Shown here: positions 37,101 through 44,524 of the stretch, one piece after another
Numbering within the stretch: the first letter of the stretch is position 1
Layout: every line of letters starts with the position of its first letter
Assembly (NCBI GenBank): GCA_001829155.1
Contig: MIAO01000095.1
Coordinates: forward strand, 1-44,524
Length of the DNA stretch: 44,524 nt
Origin: Spirochaetes bacterium GWB1_36_13
GTDB lineage: Bacteria > Spirochaetota > GWB1-36-13
Reading direction: 5' to 3'
Made by a program: the position numbers and the translations under genes
Notes under the pieces: generated by a model
The model's input: the letters and a program-made list of their open reading frames with translations, nothing else
Databases searched by the model: none
What the model was told of the DNA's origin: nothing

Positions 37101-37248
37101 TGGGATCGGAAAAGGAGTGGAAATGCAGCAGCCTCTTGCTGTCAGCCAGATTGGAGGTTTAATTGTCTCTACCGTTTTGACGCTTCTTTTGATACCGATT
37201 TTGTTTTATCTTTATAAAAATTTTACACTAAGGAAGAAAAGAACATGA
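34120..37248 (+). CDS. RND-family efflux transporter (AcrB/MexB-like)
   Basis: 1,042 residues, normal length for hydrophobe/amphiphile RND pumps. Twelve membrane helices are arranged as 1 + 5, then 1 + 5, with two large periplasmic loops. TM1 is followed by VSLLPDIEFPKITVLTSYKN, and TM4 carries GMAIGIGMLVDCSIVVLDNI. The second half repeats this (VDTELMP-type RLDTELMPAVKSD, and NIMSGMGLIMLGGYTINAAI in TM10). In AcrB the proton relay is Asp-Asp in TM4 and Lys in TM10; here the equivalents are D402-C403 and N944, so the relay is reduced to one aspartate. It exports an unknown substrate using the proton motive force with the upstream adaptor and channel. The ATG follows the lipoprotein stop by 4 bp with no good ribosome-binding site, implying translational coupling. 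Confidence 0.95.
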   Translation: MKLPEFAIKYKVTTTMIFLGVVIVGMISLSKLNVSLLPDIEFPKITVLTSYKNASPSEIRDLVSRPMEESLSSVSGVKKIEAKCIEGLSIITLTFDWGVDMDMALLSVSESSERIRTFLPQEVEKPLIIKFDPTAMPVYILTLTLENISDSYKKIFVKKEIKTRLERIKGVGSIKITGGQERIIDIEVDLNTLYSYNVTLDEILQAVKSSNLDFPAGNIQKGDLEYLIRTMGTFKTMQEIEKLIIKTDEKQGTPVFLKQVAKVRDSMKETESVALLDGKETISLEIKKEAGANTVAVCRKIKEALREIGEKYQDRLSIHTIKDESVFIQSSINNVFNAAIVGGILAFFILIFFLHEVKPAVIIVLSIPFSVITTFVFMYLFGVSVNMMSLGGMAIGIGMLVDCSIVVLDNINRYKSMGYSTQESCTLGTSTVQTSIISSTLTTIVVFLPLIFVKGILGTLFKEMAFTITFSLIAAVVIAMLLVPMLASLELKTKKSGIGLKKKKKFQKTAKVFEKIYSGIDRSFGQIFSFCFRKKIYLFTITALLFVISVFFMFRLDTELMPAVKSDTIQLFLKMPEGTPIETTKQQAGAISEKIKSYPFVDKVFATIGYEEDNLVSKIDDKVGRNTANFTIFLDTQKIKGDEAYGIFTKEIRYERADKLIFYQPQDIVSQLISEDDKPIVIHLEGKNTESLIQTVSEMLLSLDELSGIKSVETSLSEGKPEIKITADRDKLAVFGISIDDISKVLKVALDGDKISKFQEGDNNIDIRVRLRQEDRNSLDALKKILLPAREGFYINLDKIAKLSLGNSPDKILRENQTDIVKIKADFDRTVFSSYGKAAKELEKLIHKILSANKNQDMYNIVLSGENENFQESLSQLLFMFLLSVVFIYMIIASVFESIVSPLILLLSIPLGLIGVILSLFISGFSLNIMSGMGLIMLGGYTINAAIILLEYINQQLHEGVQLKEAVFQAGKVRLRPILMSVLTNVLGLVPLALGIGKGVEMQQPLAVSQIGGLIVSTVLTLLLIPILFYLYKNFTLRKKRT

Positions 37249-37715
37249 AAAATAAAAAAAGGAAAAGTTTCTTTTATCTTTTGGAAAGCAAGTATATTCT
37301 GAAATACATTGTACCTTTATTTGTTATTTCTATTCTTATTCTCTTTTTTTTCTTTTTTCTGATTTTTTTTTCCAATGTCAATAAAAAAACGGATTTTTTC
37401 TTTTTGGAAGTCAGGGAGTATCTGGTCACCAATTTCTGGGCGCCATTTGTTTTTTTTATTGTCTGGGGTGTTTTAGTGGTCAGGGTTTCATATCTGATTG
37501 CGATTAAAAGGGTGACAGAGCCTTTTCGAAGGTTTCAGGATCACATGGCGCATATCTCGGTCAAAGTTCAAAAAACTCCCTATATTCACAGAGAATATGA
37601 TGATCATATGAAAGATATTTCCTATTCATTCAACGATATGATTGATTCGCTTTTCCAGGAGATTGAGAAGAGGGATCAGATTATTAGTGAGCTTCAGGAA
37701 AAAAAAGAAAAATAA
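37245..37715 (+). CDS. Two-helix membrane protein with HAMP domain and no output domain
   Basis: 156 residues. Two membrane helices (about 20-43 and 64-88) enclose a short external loop of about 20 residues. A HAMP-like segment follows (IKRVTEPFRRFQDHMAHISV to FNDMIDSLFQEIE), ending in a charged coiled tail. HAMP domains normally pass signals to a kinase, cyclase or methyl-accepting domain, none of which is present. The frame stops naturally and starts with an ATGA overlap with the RND gene (AGGAAG upstream), so it is the last gene of the exporter operon and not a fragment. It could sense pump activity or partner another sensor in trans. No annotated family comes to mind beyond HAMP. Confidence 0.75.
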   Translation: MKNKKRKSFFYLLESKYILKYIVPLFVISILILFFFFFLIFFSNVNKKTDFFFLEVREYLVTNFWAPFVFFIVWGVLVVRVSYLIAIKRVTEPFRRFQDHMAHISVKVQKTPYIHREYDDHMKDISYSFNDMIDSLFQEIEKRDQIISELQEKKEK

Positions 37716-37717
37716 AA

Positions 37718-38350
37718 TCAGCTGGCGGAAACTTTCTTTTTTTGTATAAGCAGTTTTACCCCAAAATAAAAGAGAAAAAGAGCAATTGGGAGAGATGAGA
37801 AACGGATCAGGGATTCTGAAAAAATATTTCCGGCTGTCTGTCCCAGAAAAGAAACCAGAGTCAATGAACTGAGTGTGGAGAGAACTGCTCCGGATGAAAA
37901 GTAAAAAAGTTCTTTTTTCAGATAATTTTCCTGAGCTGCTTTGACAGAAAAAATTCCAGCCCAGAAAAGAATAGTGAGGGGAGAGGAAAGGGTTAAAATC
38001 AAACTACCCAGAAAAGAAGAAGAGAAAAATCCGGCATTTTGTATTCTGATGAAAGCGGGAGTGATTTGAATCCCAAATATCTGAAGAAAGGAACTCAGGG
38101 CGAAGAAAAAAATGAGGAGAGCACCCAATCGTTTAAACCAGATTTTTTTTCTTTCATTTTCAAGGAATTTGGATATTCCCAGAAGAGAGAGGAAAATATA
38201 GAGAGCATCTCCGAGGGCAGCGGCAAAAGAAGCCTTGACCCCTTCAAAAAATCCTGATTTTAATGACGAGTCAAAAACAAAAAGGCATACTGGACCAATA
38301 GAGACTTGGAGAAGCATTCCAAAAGAAAAACCCTTGATTAAAATTTTCAT
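37718..38350 (-). CDS. LysE/RhtB-family transporter
   Basis: 210 residues with about six hydrophobic helices, the usual size for amino-acid exporters of the LysE superfamily. The N-terminal signature GFSFGMLLQVSIGPVCLFVF is the family's G-x-GP-G-type first helix (conserved Pro in SIGPV), and LSSPLTILFWAGIFSV corresponds to the conserved NP/SP-x-x-x-x-W helix 4 motif. It probably exports an amino acid or small metabolite; the substrate cannot be read from sequence. It is convergent with the RND operon, the two stop codons being 2 bp apart, and lies downstream of the NHL gene behind a terminator. There is no clear ribosome-binding site before ATG 38350. Confidence 0.8.
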   Translation of the reverse strand: MKILIKGFSFGMLLQVSIGPVCLFVFDSSLKSGFFEGVKASFAAALGDALYIFLSLLGISKFLENERKKIWFKRLGALLIFFFALSSFLQIFGIQITPAFIRIQNAGFFSSSFLGSLILTLSSPLTILFWAGIFSVKAAQENYLKKELFYFSSGAVLSTLSSLTLVSFLGQTAGNIFSESLIRFSSLPIALFLFYFGVKLLIQKKKVSAS

Positions 38351-38364
38351 GAAATAGAATTTAA

Positions 38365-38395
38365 CAAAAAAGAAAAGGGGATGCTATCCCCCTTT
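38365..38395 (-). terminator. Rho-independent terminator of the NHL gene
   Basis: On the minus strand AAAGGGGGAT and ATCCCCTTTT pair around a 3-nt loop (plus-strand GGGGAT 38377-38382, ATCCCC 38386-38391, with flanking A/T pairs and one bulged C). CTTTTTTG follows. It lies 10 bp after the NHL gene stop, with the T-run in the right direction. Confidence 0.75.
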
Positions 38396-38404
38396 CTAAA
38401 AAAA

Positions 38405-40210
38405 TTACCAGATAACGGAAAACTGCTGAACAGTGTTGATCGCTGAGTTGGACACAAAGAATGTTCCCAATGGTCCGTCTGCAATATGAGCTGGAAAATG
38501 AAACTCATAGTTTTGAGCTCCAAGAGAGCCGAAAGTCTTTATAAAATTTCCTTCTGTATCAAAAACAGAGAGCCGTTGGTTTCCTGATTCTGAAACAAAA
38601 ACCCTGTTTTTGCTGTCAATGTAAATTCCGCTCGGAAGATAGAGTTTGCCGTCTGTATGCCCATAGCCTCCGAATTGAGAGATGAAAACTCCGTTTTTTG
38701 AAAATTTTTGTATTCTATGGTTGTAAAAATCAGTGATGTAAAGATTGTTGTCTTTATCAAAAGCGAGTCTGATGGGACCAAAAAATTGTCCTTCTCCATA
38801 GCCGAAACTTCCAAAGGTCTTGACAAACTGAAAGGCAGAATCAAATTTTTGGATTCGGTGATTGAGAAAATCGGTCACATAGAAAAATCCTTCATTGTCT
38901 TGGCGGATGTCATAAGGCTGGAAAAACTGCCCCGGTCCATACCCAAATCCTCCGTAATAGGTTAAAAAATTTCCGTTTGCATCAAATTTTTGGATCACAT
39001 TGGCATAACTATCGGCAATGTAAATAAACCCGTTTTGATCAATCTCGATGCCTTTCGGTCCATAAGGAGCATTTGCTCCGAATCCGCATTTAAATTGAGA
39101 AAGAAGACGGCCGAAACGGTCAAAAATCTGAACCCGGGTATTTAAATTGTCTAAGACATAAAGTTTGTTGTTCTTGAAAACCATTCCTGTAGGAGCGTTG
39201 AATTCACCCGGAGCGTTTCGAAGGCTTCCCGAATAGCCCAGAAAGACAAAATCAGCTGAAAAATATTTAATCAGATGGGTGCCTGTATCTGCCACAATAA
39301 TGGTTCCGTTTTGATTGACGGCTGCTTTGTTTGGAGTCAGAAGATAACCCGGCATGTCGATTTTTCCCAAAAGGTTGAAATCTTTATCCATTTTCAGGAT
39401 CCGGTTGTTTCCTGTATCGGCGATATAGAGATTTCCAGATTTGTCAAAAAAGAGTCCTCTCGGCTGCACTAATTGATTTAAAGCAGTCCCGAACGAGCCG
39501 TAAACCGTGATAAAATTTCCCTCTTTGTCAAAAACCTGAATCCGGCTGTTTTGAGTATCGGCAACATAGACCCTGTCCTGATAGACGGCAATACTGTTTG
39601 GAAACGAGAACTGCCCTGGGAGATAGCCTTCTTGCCCCCATGATCTGATCAGTTTCCCTTTTGCATCAAATTGAAATACCTGATTGGCAAACTCGTCCAG
39701 CGCAAAAATCATGCCTGTTTCATCAACAGCGACAGAACGGGGATGAGTGAGGACTTTTTTCCCGATCACTTTTAAAAGTTTTCCGTTTTTATTAAATTTC
39801 TGGATTCTGCCGTTTCCAATATCGGCTACGAAAACAAAATCGTTTTGATCGACATAAACCTCTCCAGTCAGGTCAAAACGCCCCGGAGTTTTTCCGAGTC
39901 CGCCCCATTGAGTCAGGAGAACGCCTGTGCTGGAGTATTTTTTAACCATGCTGTTGCCAAAGTCACTGATATAAAAATTATTTTCAGAGTCAACAGCCAC
40001 TCCCATTGGACTGTTAAATTTAGCCGTGTCCTGAAGACCGATTTTCTGGAGAAATAAAATCGCAAAGTTTTTATTGGATAAACTTCCCTTAGTGTCTGAG
40101 CTGACGGAACTTCCGTTTTCTCCCGGGATGTTGTTTGTTTTTGCACAGCCGGCCGAAAGGATAAAAAGAGAAAAAAGAAAAAGTAAAAGCTTGTTCTTCA
40201 ATATTTTCAT
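38405..40210 (-). CDS. Lipoprotein with twelve NHL repeats (beta-propeller)
   Basis: 601 residues. ATG 40210 is preferred over ATG 40225 because AAGGAG lies six bases before it and the protein then starts with a short lipoprotein signal (LFSLFILSAGC, C22). After a Ser/Gly linker the rest consists of twelve consecutive NHL units of 44-48 residues, each with an F/Y-x-x-P-x-G/I-x-x-D strand, a V-D-x-x-N-R-I-Q-x-F strand and a GxFxxxFGxxGxxxGQ end (for example YVADTQNSRIQVFDKEGNF, YITDFYNHRIQKFSKNGVF). Twelve units would close as two six-bladed propellers. NHL lipoproteins are binding scaffolds; some act as lyases or lactonases, but no catalytic residues can be assigned. It is transcribed alone and ends in a clear terminator. 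Confidence 0.92.
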   Translation of the reverse strand: MKILKNKLLLFLFSLFILSAGCAKTNNIPGENGSSVSSDTKGSLSNKNFAILFLQKIGLQDTAKFNSPMGVAVDSENNFYISDFGNSMVKKYSSTGVLLTQWGGLGKTPGRFDLTGEVYVDQNDFVFVADIGNGRIQKFNKNGKLLKVIGKKVLTHPRSVAVDETGMIFALDEFANQVFQFDAKGKLIRSWGQEGYLPGQFSFPNSIAVYQDRVYVADTQNSRIQVFDKEGNFITVYGSFGTALNQLVQPRGLFFDKSGNLYIADTGNNRILKMDKDFNLLGKIDMPGYLLTPNKAAVNQNGTIIVADTGTHLIKYFSADFVFLGYSGSLRNAPGEFNAPTGMVFKNNKLYVLDNLNTRVQIFDRFGRLLSQFKCGFGANAPYGPKGIEIDQNGFIYIADSYANVIQKFDANGNFLTYYGGFGYGPGQFFQPYDIRQDNEGFFYVTDFLNHRIQKFDSAFQFVKTFGSFGYGEGQFFGPIRLAFDKDNNLYITDFYNHRIQKFSKNGVFISQFGGYGHTDGKLYLPSGIYIDSKNRVFVSESGNQRLSVFDTEGNFIKTFGSLGAQNYEFHFPAHIADGPLGTFFVSNSAINTVQQFSVIW

Positions 40211-40366
40211 AGAAGTCTCCTTCATTTGATTTTATTTGTATGCTATTATAGTAAACTTATTTAAAAATAAAAATCAAGACTTATTTTTAAAAATACAGAA
40301 GATTTTATAGAAGGAAAAAATAAAAATTTTTATTAATTGTAGATAAAATCTATAATAGTTTGTTCT

Positions 40367-40410
40367 GGTCACTCAGCAAAGCTGAACGGACACTGAGCGG
40401 AGTCGAAATG
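40367..40410. repeat. Dispersed repeat, two tandem copies
   Basis: GGTCACTCAGCAAAGCTGAA (40367-40386) and CACTGAGCGGAGTCGAAATG (40391-40410) are two variants of the same core. The first matches the copy at 10562 at 16 of 20 positions and the second matches it at 18 of 20. The first also folds as CAGC-AAA-GCTG. It lies in the 243-bp gap before the NHL gene. Confidence 0.65.
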
Positions 40411-40453
40411 TACGGGCTAATTCATTTACTGTGTTTAATATAAGAATAGAAAC

Positions 40454-40855
40454 CTAATTTTTGGAAATGATTTTCGGAAGTTTGTGACTGCTTTTCTTTT
40501 CTACTTTTTTCAAAATAAAAAAACTCAGGGAGAAAAAAAGAGCGAAAAAAAGGAATGCAATAAAAGCATTGTCCTGAAAAAAAAGATGAAAACTTAATAA
40601 AGCTCCCGTGATGCCGATCAAAAGCGGGAAAAAAAAGACCATAAGAGCAAGAAAAGCCTCATTTTTTTCATCAATATCCACCCAGACTTCATCGCCTTCC
40701 TGAAAAGGTTTTTCCGAAAAAACAAGGATATTTTTTCCTGATCCGCAGCAATGGGACTGGTTGGAGCAGGATTTACAGGTATCGGCATCTTCCAGAATGC
40801 TGACTTCGTAAGTTTGAGAATCAATTATTTGAATAATCTGAGCTTTTTCTTTCAT
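40454..40855 (-). CDS. RseC/MucC-family protein
   Basis: 133 residues. An N-terminal cytoplasmic beta part (AQIIQIIDSQTYEVSILEDADT) leads to a Cys cluster CKSCSNQSHCCGSG (four Cys, the family's metal or Fe-S-type site), then a VWVDIDEK strand and two membrane helices (about 68-88 and 94-114). This is the layout of RseC, which in Escherichia coli modulates SoxR reduction or sigma-E signalling and in other bacteria accompanies Rnf-type electron transport genes. None of those partners is visible here. ATG 40855 overlaps the stop of the PilZ gene (ATGA), with GAGGG upstream, so the two are one unit. Confidence 0.85.
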   Translation of the reverse strand: MKEKAQIIQIIDSQTYEVSILEDADTCKSCSNQSHCCGSGKNILVFSEKPFQEGDEVWVDIDEKNEAFLALMVFFFPLLIGITGALLSFHLFFQDNAFIAFLFFALFFSLSFFILKKVEKKSSHKLPKIISKN

Positions 40856-41229
40856 AAATCCCTCGGTCCAAATGTAGAATTGAGAAAATGCCAGTAAGCG
40901 GTTATTTTTTTAATAGCCTGGCTGTTGCCCGTCTTTAATTCTTCAAAATGGACGCCTAAAATAAGAAAATCATCCATTTCTTCTATCCACATCACTTTTC
41001 CTTTGATCGGGAAAAAATTGATATTTCCTTTTGAATCATAACCGGGAAGTTCAACTTTTAATTCAAGAATATCTTCTTTTGAAATAGTTCCTAAACGGTC
41101 TTTTTCATAAAAAACCTGACAGCCTTGTTCACTGACATCGGTAATATAGGATTTCTCACCTTTTAAATATGCCATAATAAAGCTTTTTTCCCGTCTTGCC
41201 TGTCGGGAATCTTTTGATTTTTTATCCAT
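40852..41229 (-). CDS. PilZ-domain protein, probable c-di-GMP receptor
   Basis: 125 residues from ATG 41229; the in-frame TTG 41244 is rejected because GGGAG lies eight bases before the ATG. The c-di-GMP-binding signature of PilZ is present as RQARRE (RxxxR, residues about 10-14) followed by ITDVSEQGC ((D/N)xSxxG). The beta-barrel continues with LELKVELPG, INFFPIKGKVMWIEEMDDF and LGVHFEEL. It is a single-domain protein, so it would act by binding a partner. With the EAL phosphodiesterase at 7164 it shows that the organism uses cyclic di-GMP. It heads the two-gene unit with the RseC-like protein; a functional link is not evident from sequence. Confidence 0.85.
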   Translation of the reverse strand: MDKKSKDSRQARREKSFIMAYLKGEKSYITDVSEQGCQVFYEKDRLGTISKEDILELKVELPGYDSKGNINFFPIKGKVMWIEEMDDFLILGVHFEELKTGNSQAIKKITAYWHFLNSTFGPRDL

Positions 41230-41461
41230 AAGAGAGGCTCCCAAAATAGGAAAATATTTCCTGTTACATAAATAATATAAAAACTATAATTCAAAATAAA
41301 TCAAGTTTATTTTCCTGAATCGGATTTTAAATAGTGAAAATAATACTTAATTTCTATCCATTGGAAAGAATAAATTAACTAAAATTTGCTCTTAAAAGTA
41401 AAATTTATTAAAATTTATAGCATAAAATCATGTTTTCATTGAGAATATTATCATTTCATAA

Positions 41462-43171
<1,710 letters not shown>

Positions 43172-43189
43172 ACCGTTCTTCTTTTTAAA

Positions 43190-43222
43190 CTCTGCCGGAT
43201 TTCTTTCCGGCAGAGATTTTTC
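43190..43222 (+). terminator. Rho-independent terminator of groEL
   Basis: CTCTGCCGGA (43190-43199) pairs perfectly with TCCGGCAGAG (43206-43215) around a 6-nt loop and is followed by ATTTTTC, 18 bp after the groEL stop. The 10-bp G+C-rich stem and T-run are textbook. Confidence 0.93.
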
Positions 43223-43264
43223 TAAAAAAAAATTAGTTTTCTCAACAATTTCTCAAAGGTTCTT

Positions 43265-44038
43265 ATGATTAAAAAAAAACAGACGGTTTCAGCGAAGCTT
43301 ATTTCAGAAAATTCATTTTTCCCGTTTGCTGTAAGAAGAGCGAGGTTTTCCAAACTCTATGATTATGATCAGAATAAATTTTTTGATTTCTGTCTTTTTC
43401 ACGGGCAGGTTGTTTTAGGCTATAGTCATCATTCGATTCGGAGAGCTCTTAAAAATTCGTTGAGTCGCGGATTTACAAATGGATATGAAACTCATTTAAC
43501 CAGCAAAGTGAAAAAAATGCTCCAAACCCTTTTTCACTATCCTTTTGTGAATTTTTTTCATTCAAAAGAGAATTTAAGCGCTTATTTAAAGCTTCATCAT
43601 CGTTCAGATGAGATGCTTGATAAAATATCCAGTCTTCGAAACCCTTTAAGTTCTTCAGAAAAACCTCTTCTTCTGGATGCTTCTGTTTCAAACGCTTTTC
43701 CTGTTTTAGTTTTACTTTCTCATGAAAACCTTGCGCCTTTCCAAGATGATCCTGTTTCTGTTCTTGCGCTGGAGAGCATGAAAGTAGTGCTCGAAGAATA
43801 TCAAAAACCATTCTGGGAGAAAACATTTGACGGACTTTTAAAACCTTTTCAACGGGAATTGGAAAATCTGGGGGGCGGTCGTTTTCAATTAAAAAGCGGC
43901 ATAAAGGCAAAAGAAGTGAGTGAAAAACTTTTTGAAAATTGTATTTTCGTTCATCCTGAACAAGAAGTTTTTTATCTGGCTCAAAACACAGAGCCTCATC
44001 AGGTCAAATACCTTGTCAAAGTTTTATCAAAGATTTAA
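43265..44038 (+). CDS. Shortened glutamate-1-semialdehyde-aminomutase-like protein lacking the PLP core
   Basis: 257 residues, against about 430 for the family. The N-terminal 110 residues follow class III aminotransferases of the HemL type closely: FPFAVRRARFSKLYDYDQNK, then FFDFCLFHGQVVLGYSHHSI (compare the family's iDf-GP-iLGH-HP), a helix RRALKNSLSRGFTNGYETHL, and a VNFFHSKENLSAYLKLHHR segment where SGTEA normally binds PLP phosphate. The C-terminal 90 residues resemble the small domain. The whole PLP-binding centre, including the Schiff-base lysine, is missing and replaced by about 50 residues, so it cannot act as an aminomutase. The frame is intact with AAAGG before the ATG, which suggests a maintained protein rather than a fresh pseudogene. 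A binding or regulatory role is possible; decay is the alternative. Confidence 0.6.
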   Translation: MIKKKQTVSAKLISENSFFPFAVRRARFSKLYDYDQNKFFDFCLFHGQVVLGYSHHSIRRALKNSLSRGFTNGYETHLTSKVKKMLQTLFHYPFVNFFHSKENLSAYLKLHHRSDEMLDKISSLRNPLSSSEKPLLLDASVSNAFPVLVLLSHENLAPFQDDPVSVLALESMKVVLEEYQKPFWEKTFDGLLKPFQRELENLGGGRFQLKSGIKAKEVSEKLFENCIFVHPEQEVFYLAQNTEPHQVKYLVKVLSKI

Positions 44039-44090
44039 ATTTATTTTCTTTTCGGAAAGCATAGATATTGCTTTCGGATAGGAGGATAAA

Positions 44091-44432
44091 ATGCCGGTTC
44101 TTTTAAAAACAGCTTTTTTATTGGTTCTTTCCAATGTCTTTATGACTTTTGCATGGTATTCCCACCTCAAAAACCTCTCAGCCAAAAAATGGTATATTGC
44201 GGCTCTGGCAAGCTGGGGAATCGCTTTGTTTGAATATTTGATACAGGTTCCTGCAAACCGGATCGGCTACACACAATTCAATCTGGGACAGCTGAAAATC
44301 CTTCAGGAAGTGATTACTCTTGCTGTTTTCATTCCTTTTGCCGTTATTTATATGAAAGAACCTTTGAAGCTGAATTACCTCTGGGCAGGGCTTTGTCTGG
44401 TGGGGGCGGTTTATTTTGTATTTAAAGCATGA
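44091..44432 (+). CDS. DUF486/DMT-family four-helix membrane protein
   Basis: 113 residues with four hydrophobic helices (about 4-24, 32-50, 68-88, 94-111), the layout of the small DMT-type DUF486 family. Conserved-looking family features are TFAWYSHLKN after the first helix, FEYLIQVPANRIGYTQF in the middle and LKILQEVITLAVF before the third helix. Function in the family is unknown; homology to small multidrug-resistance-type transporters suggests a dimeric transporter. A very good GGAGGAT lies six bases upstream of the ATG. The stop codon falls inside the palindrome that follows. Confidence 0.9.
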   Translation: MPVLLKTAFLLVLSNVFMTFAWYSHLKNLSAKKWYIAALASWGIALFEYLIQVPANRIGYTQFNLGQLKILQEVITLAVFIPFAVIYMKEPLKLNYLWAGLCLVGAVYFVFKA

Positions 44433-44516
44433 CCGGACAATCCATTGAATTGATTATCTTTCTTAATGGATTCCCCGGTCATACTTCGGCTTTGCTCAGC
44501 ACAAGCGCCGGGGAAT
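44429..44516. repeat. Nested palindromes with a dispersed-repeat core
   Basis: ATGACCGG (44429-44436) and AATCCATT (44439-44446) pair with AATGGATT (44465-44472) and CCGGTCAT (44475-44482), giving a 16-bp interrupted stem that includes the DUF486 stop codon. A second, overlapping stem pairs ATTCCCCGG (44470-44478) with CCGGGGAAT (44508-44516). Between its arms lies TTCGGCTTTGCTCAGC (44485-44500), an inverted relative of the repeats at 10562 and 40367. It may serve as a terminator; the element may continue past the window edge. Confidence 0.65.
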
Positions 44517-44524
44517 GAAATGGT

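Overview
The window is A+T-rich, dense chromosomal DNA from a diderm (Gram-negative-type) bacterium. The double-membrane envelope is shown by a TolC/adaptor/RND export set and at least six predicted lipoproteins with short spirochaete-like lipoboxes. The giant secreted protein resembles the very long Leptospira-type family (TIGR04388) as I remember it. GAF-PP2C, EAL-YkuI_C, PilZ, WG-repeat and NHL-repeat proteins fit a free-living or host-associated spirochaete or a relative. I favour an uncultured or unusual member of the Spirochaetota, but no 16S rRNA or ribosomal protein is present, so the lineage is an inference.

Layout. 1-0.7 kb: 3' end of a PEP-synthase-family gene, then a MITE-like palindromic element. 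0.9-6.2 kb (minus strand): a FecR-like secreted protein, tRNA-Phe, and a probable signalling cluster (metallo-beta-lactamase-fold hydrolase, triple-GAF PP2C phosphatase, helical-repeat protein). 6.3-8.4 kb: a TtcA-like PP-loop tRNA thiolase and a c-di-GMP phosphodiesterase (EAL-YkuI_C). 8.7-10.1 kb (minus): lysS, followed by a 583-bp non-coding stretch with hairpins and a dispersed repeat. 10.7-13.1 kb: three overlapping genes, WG-repeat protein, pabB and pabC (4-aminobenzoate for folate).

13.3-26.1 kb: an envelope cluster. A secreted TPR protein, a membrane-anchored SurA-N-like protein and a TPR lipoprotein precede a secreted protein of about 3,244 residues. Its long coiled-coil body ends in a hydrophobic Gly/Ala-rich segment and a distinct C-terminal tip. 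The DNA for that last part and for the lipoprotein gene just downstream is much more A+T-rich than the DNA on both sides. This is the layout expected of a polymorphic toxin with a swapped tip and its own immunity lipoprotein, and it is the most interesting object in the window.

26.2-37.7 kb: a seven-gene co-directional operon: lipoprotein, TolC-type channel, adaptor, two large lipoproteins with six bacterial Ig-like (Big_5) domains each, RND pump, HAMP-only membrane protein. Two Ig-repeat lipoproteins placed between adaptor and pump are unusual.

37.7-41.2 kb (minus): LysE-type exporter, a lipoprotein with exactly 12 NHL blades, RseC-like and PilZ proteins. 41.5-44.4 kb: groEL without an adjacent groES, a drastically shortened glutamate-1-semialdehyde-aminomutase-like gene, and a DUF486 membrane protein, ending in nested palindromes.
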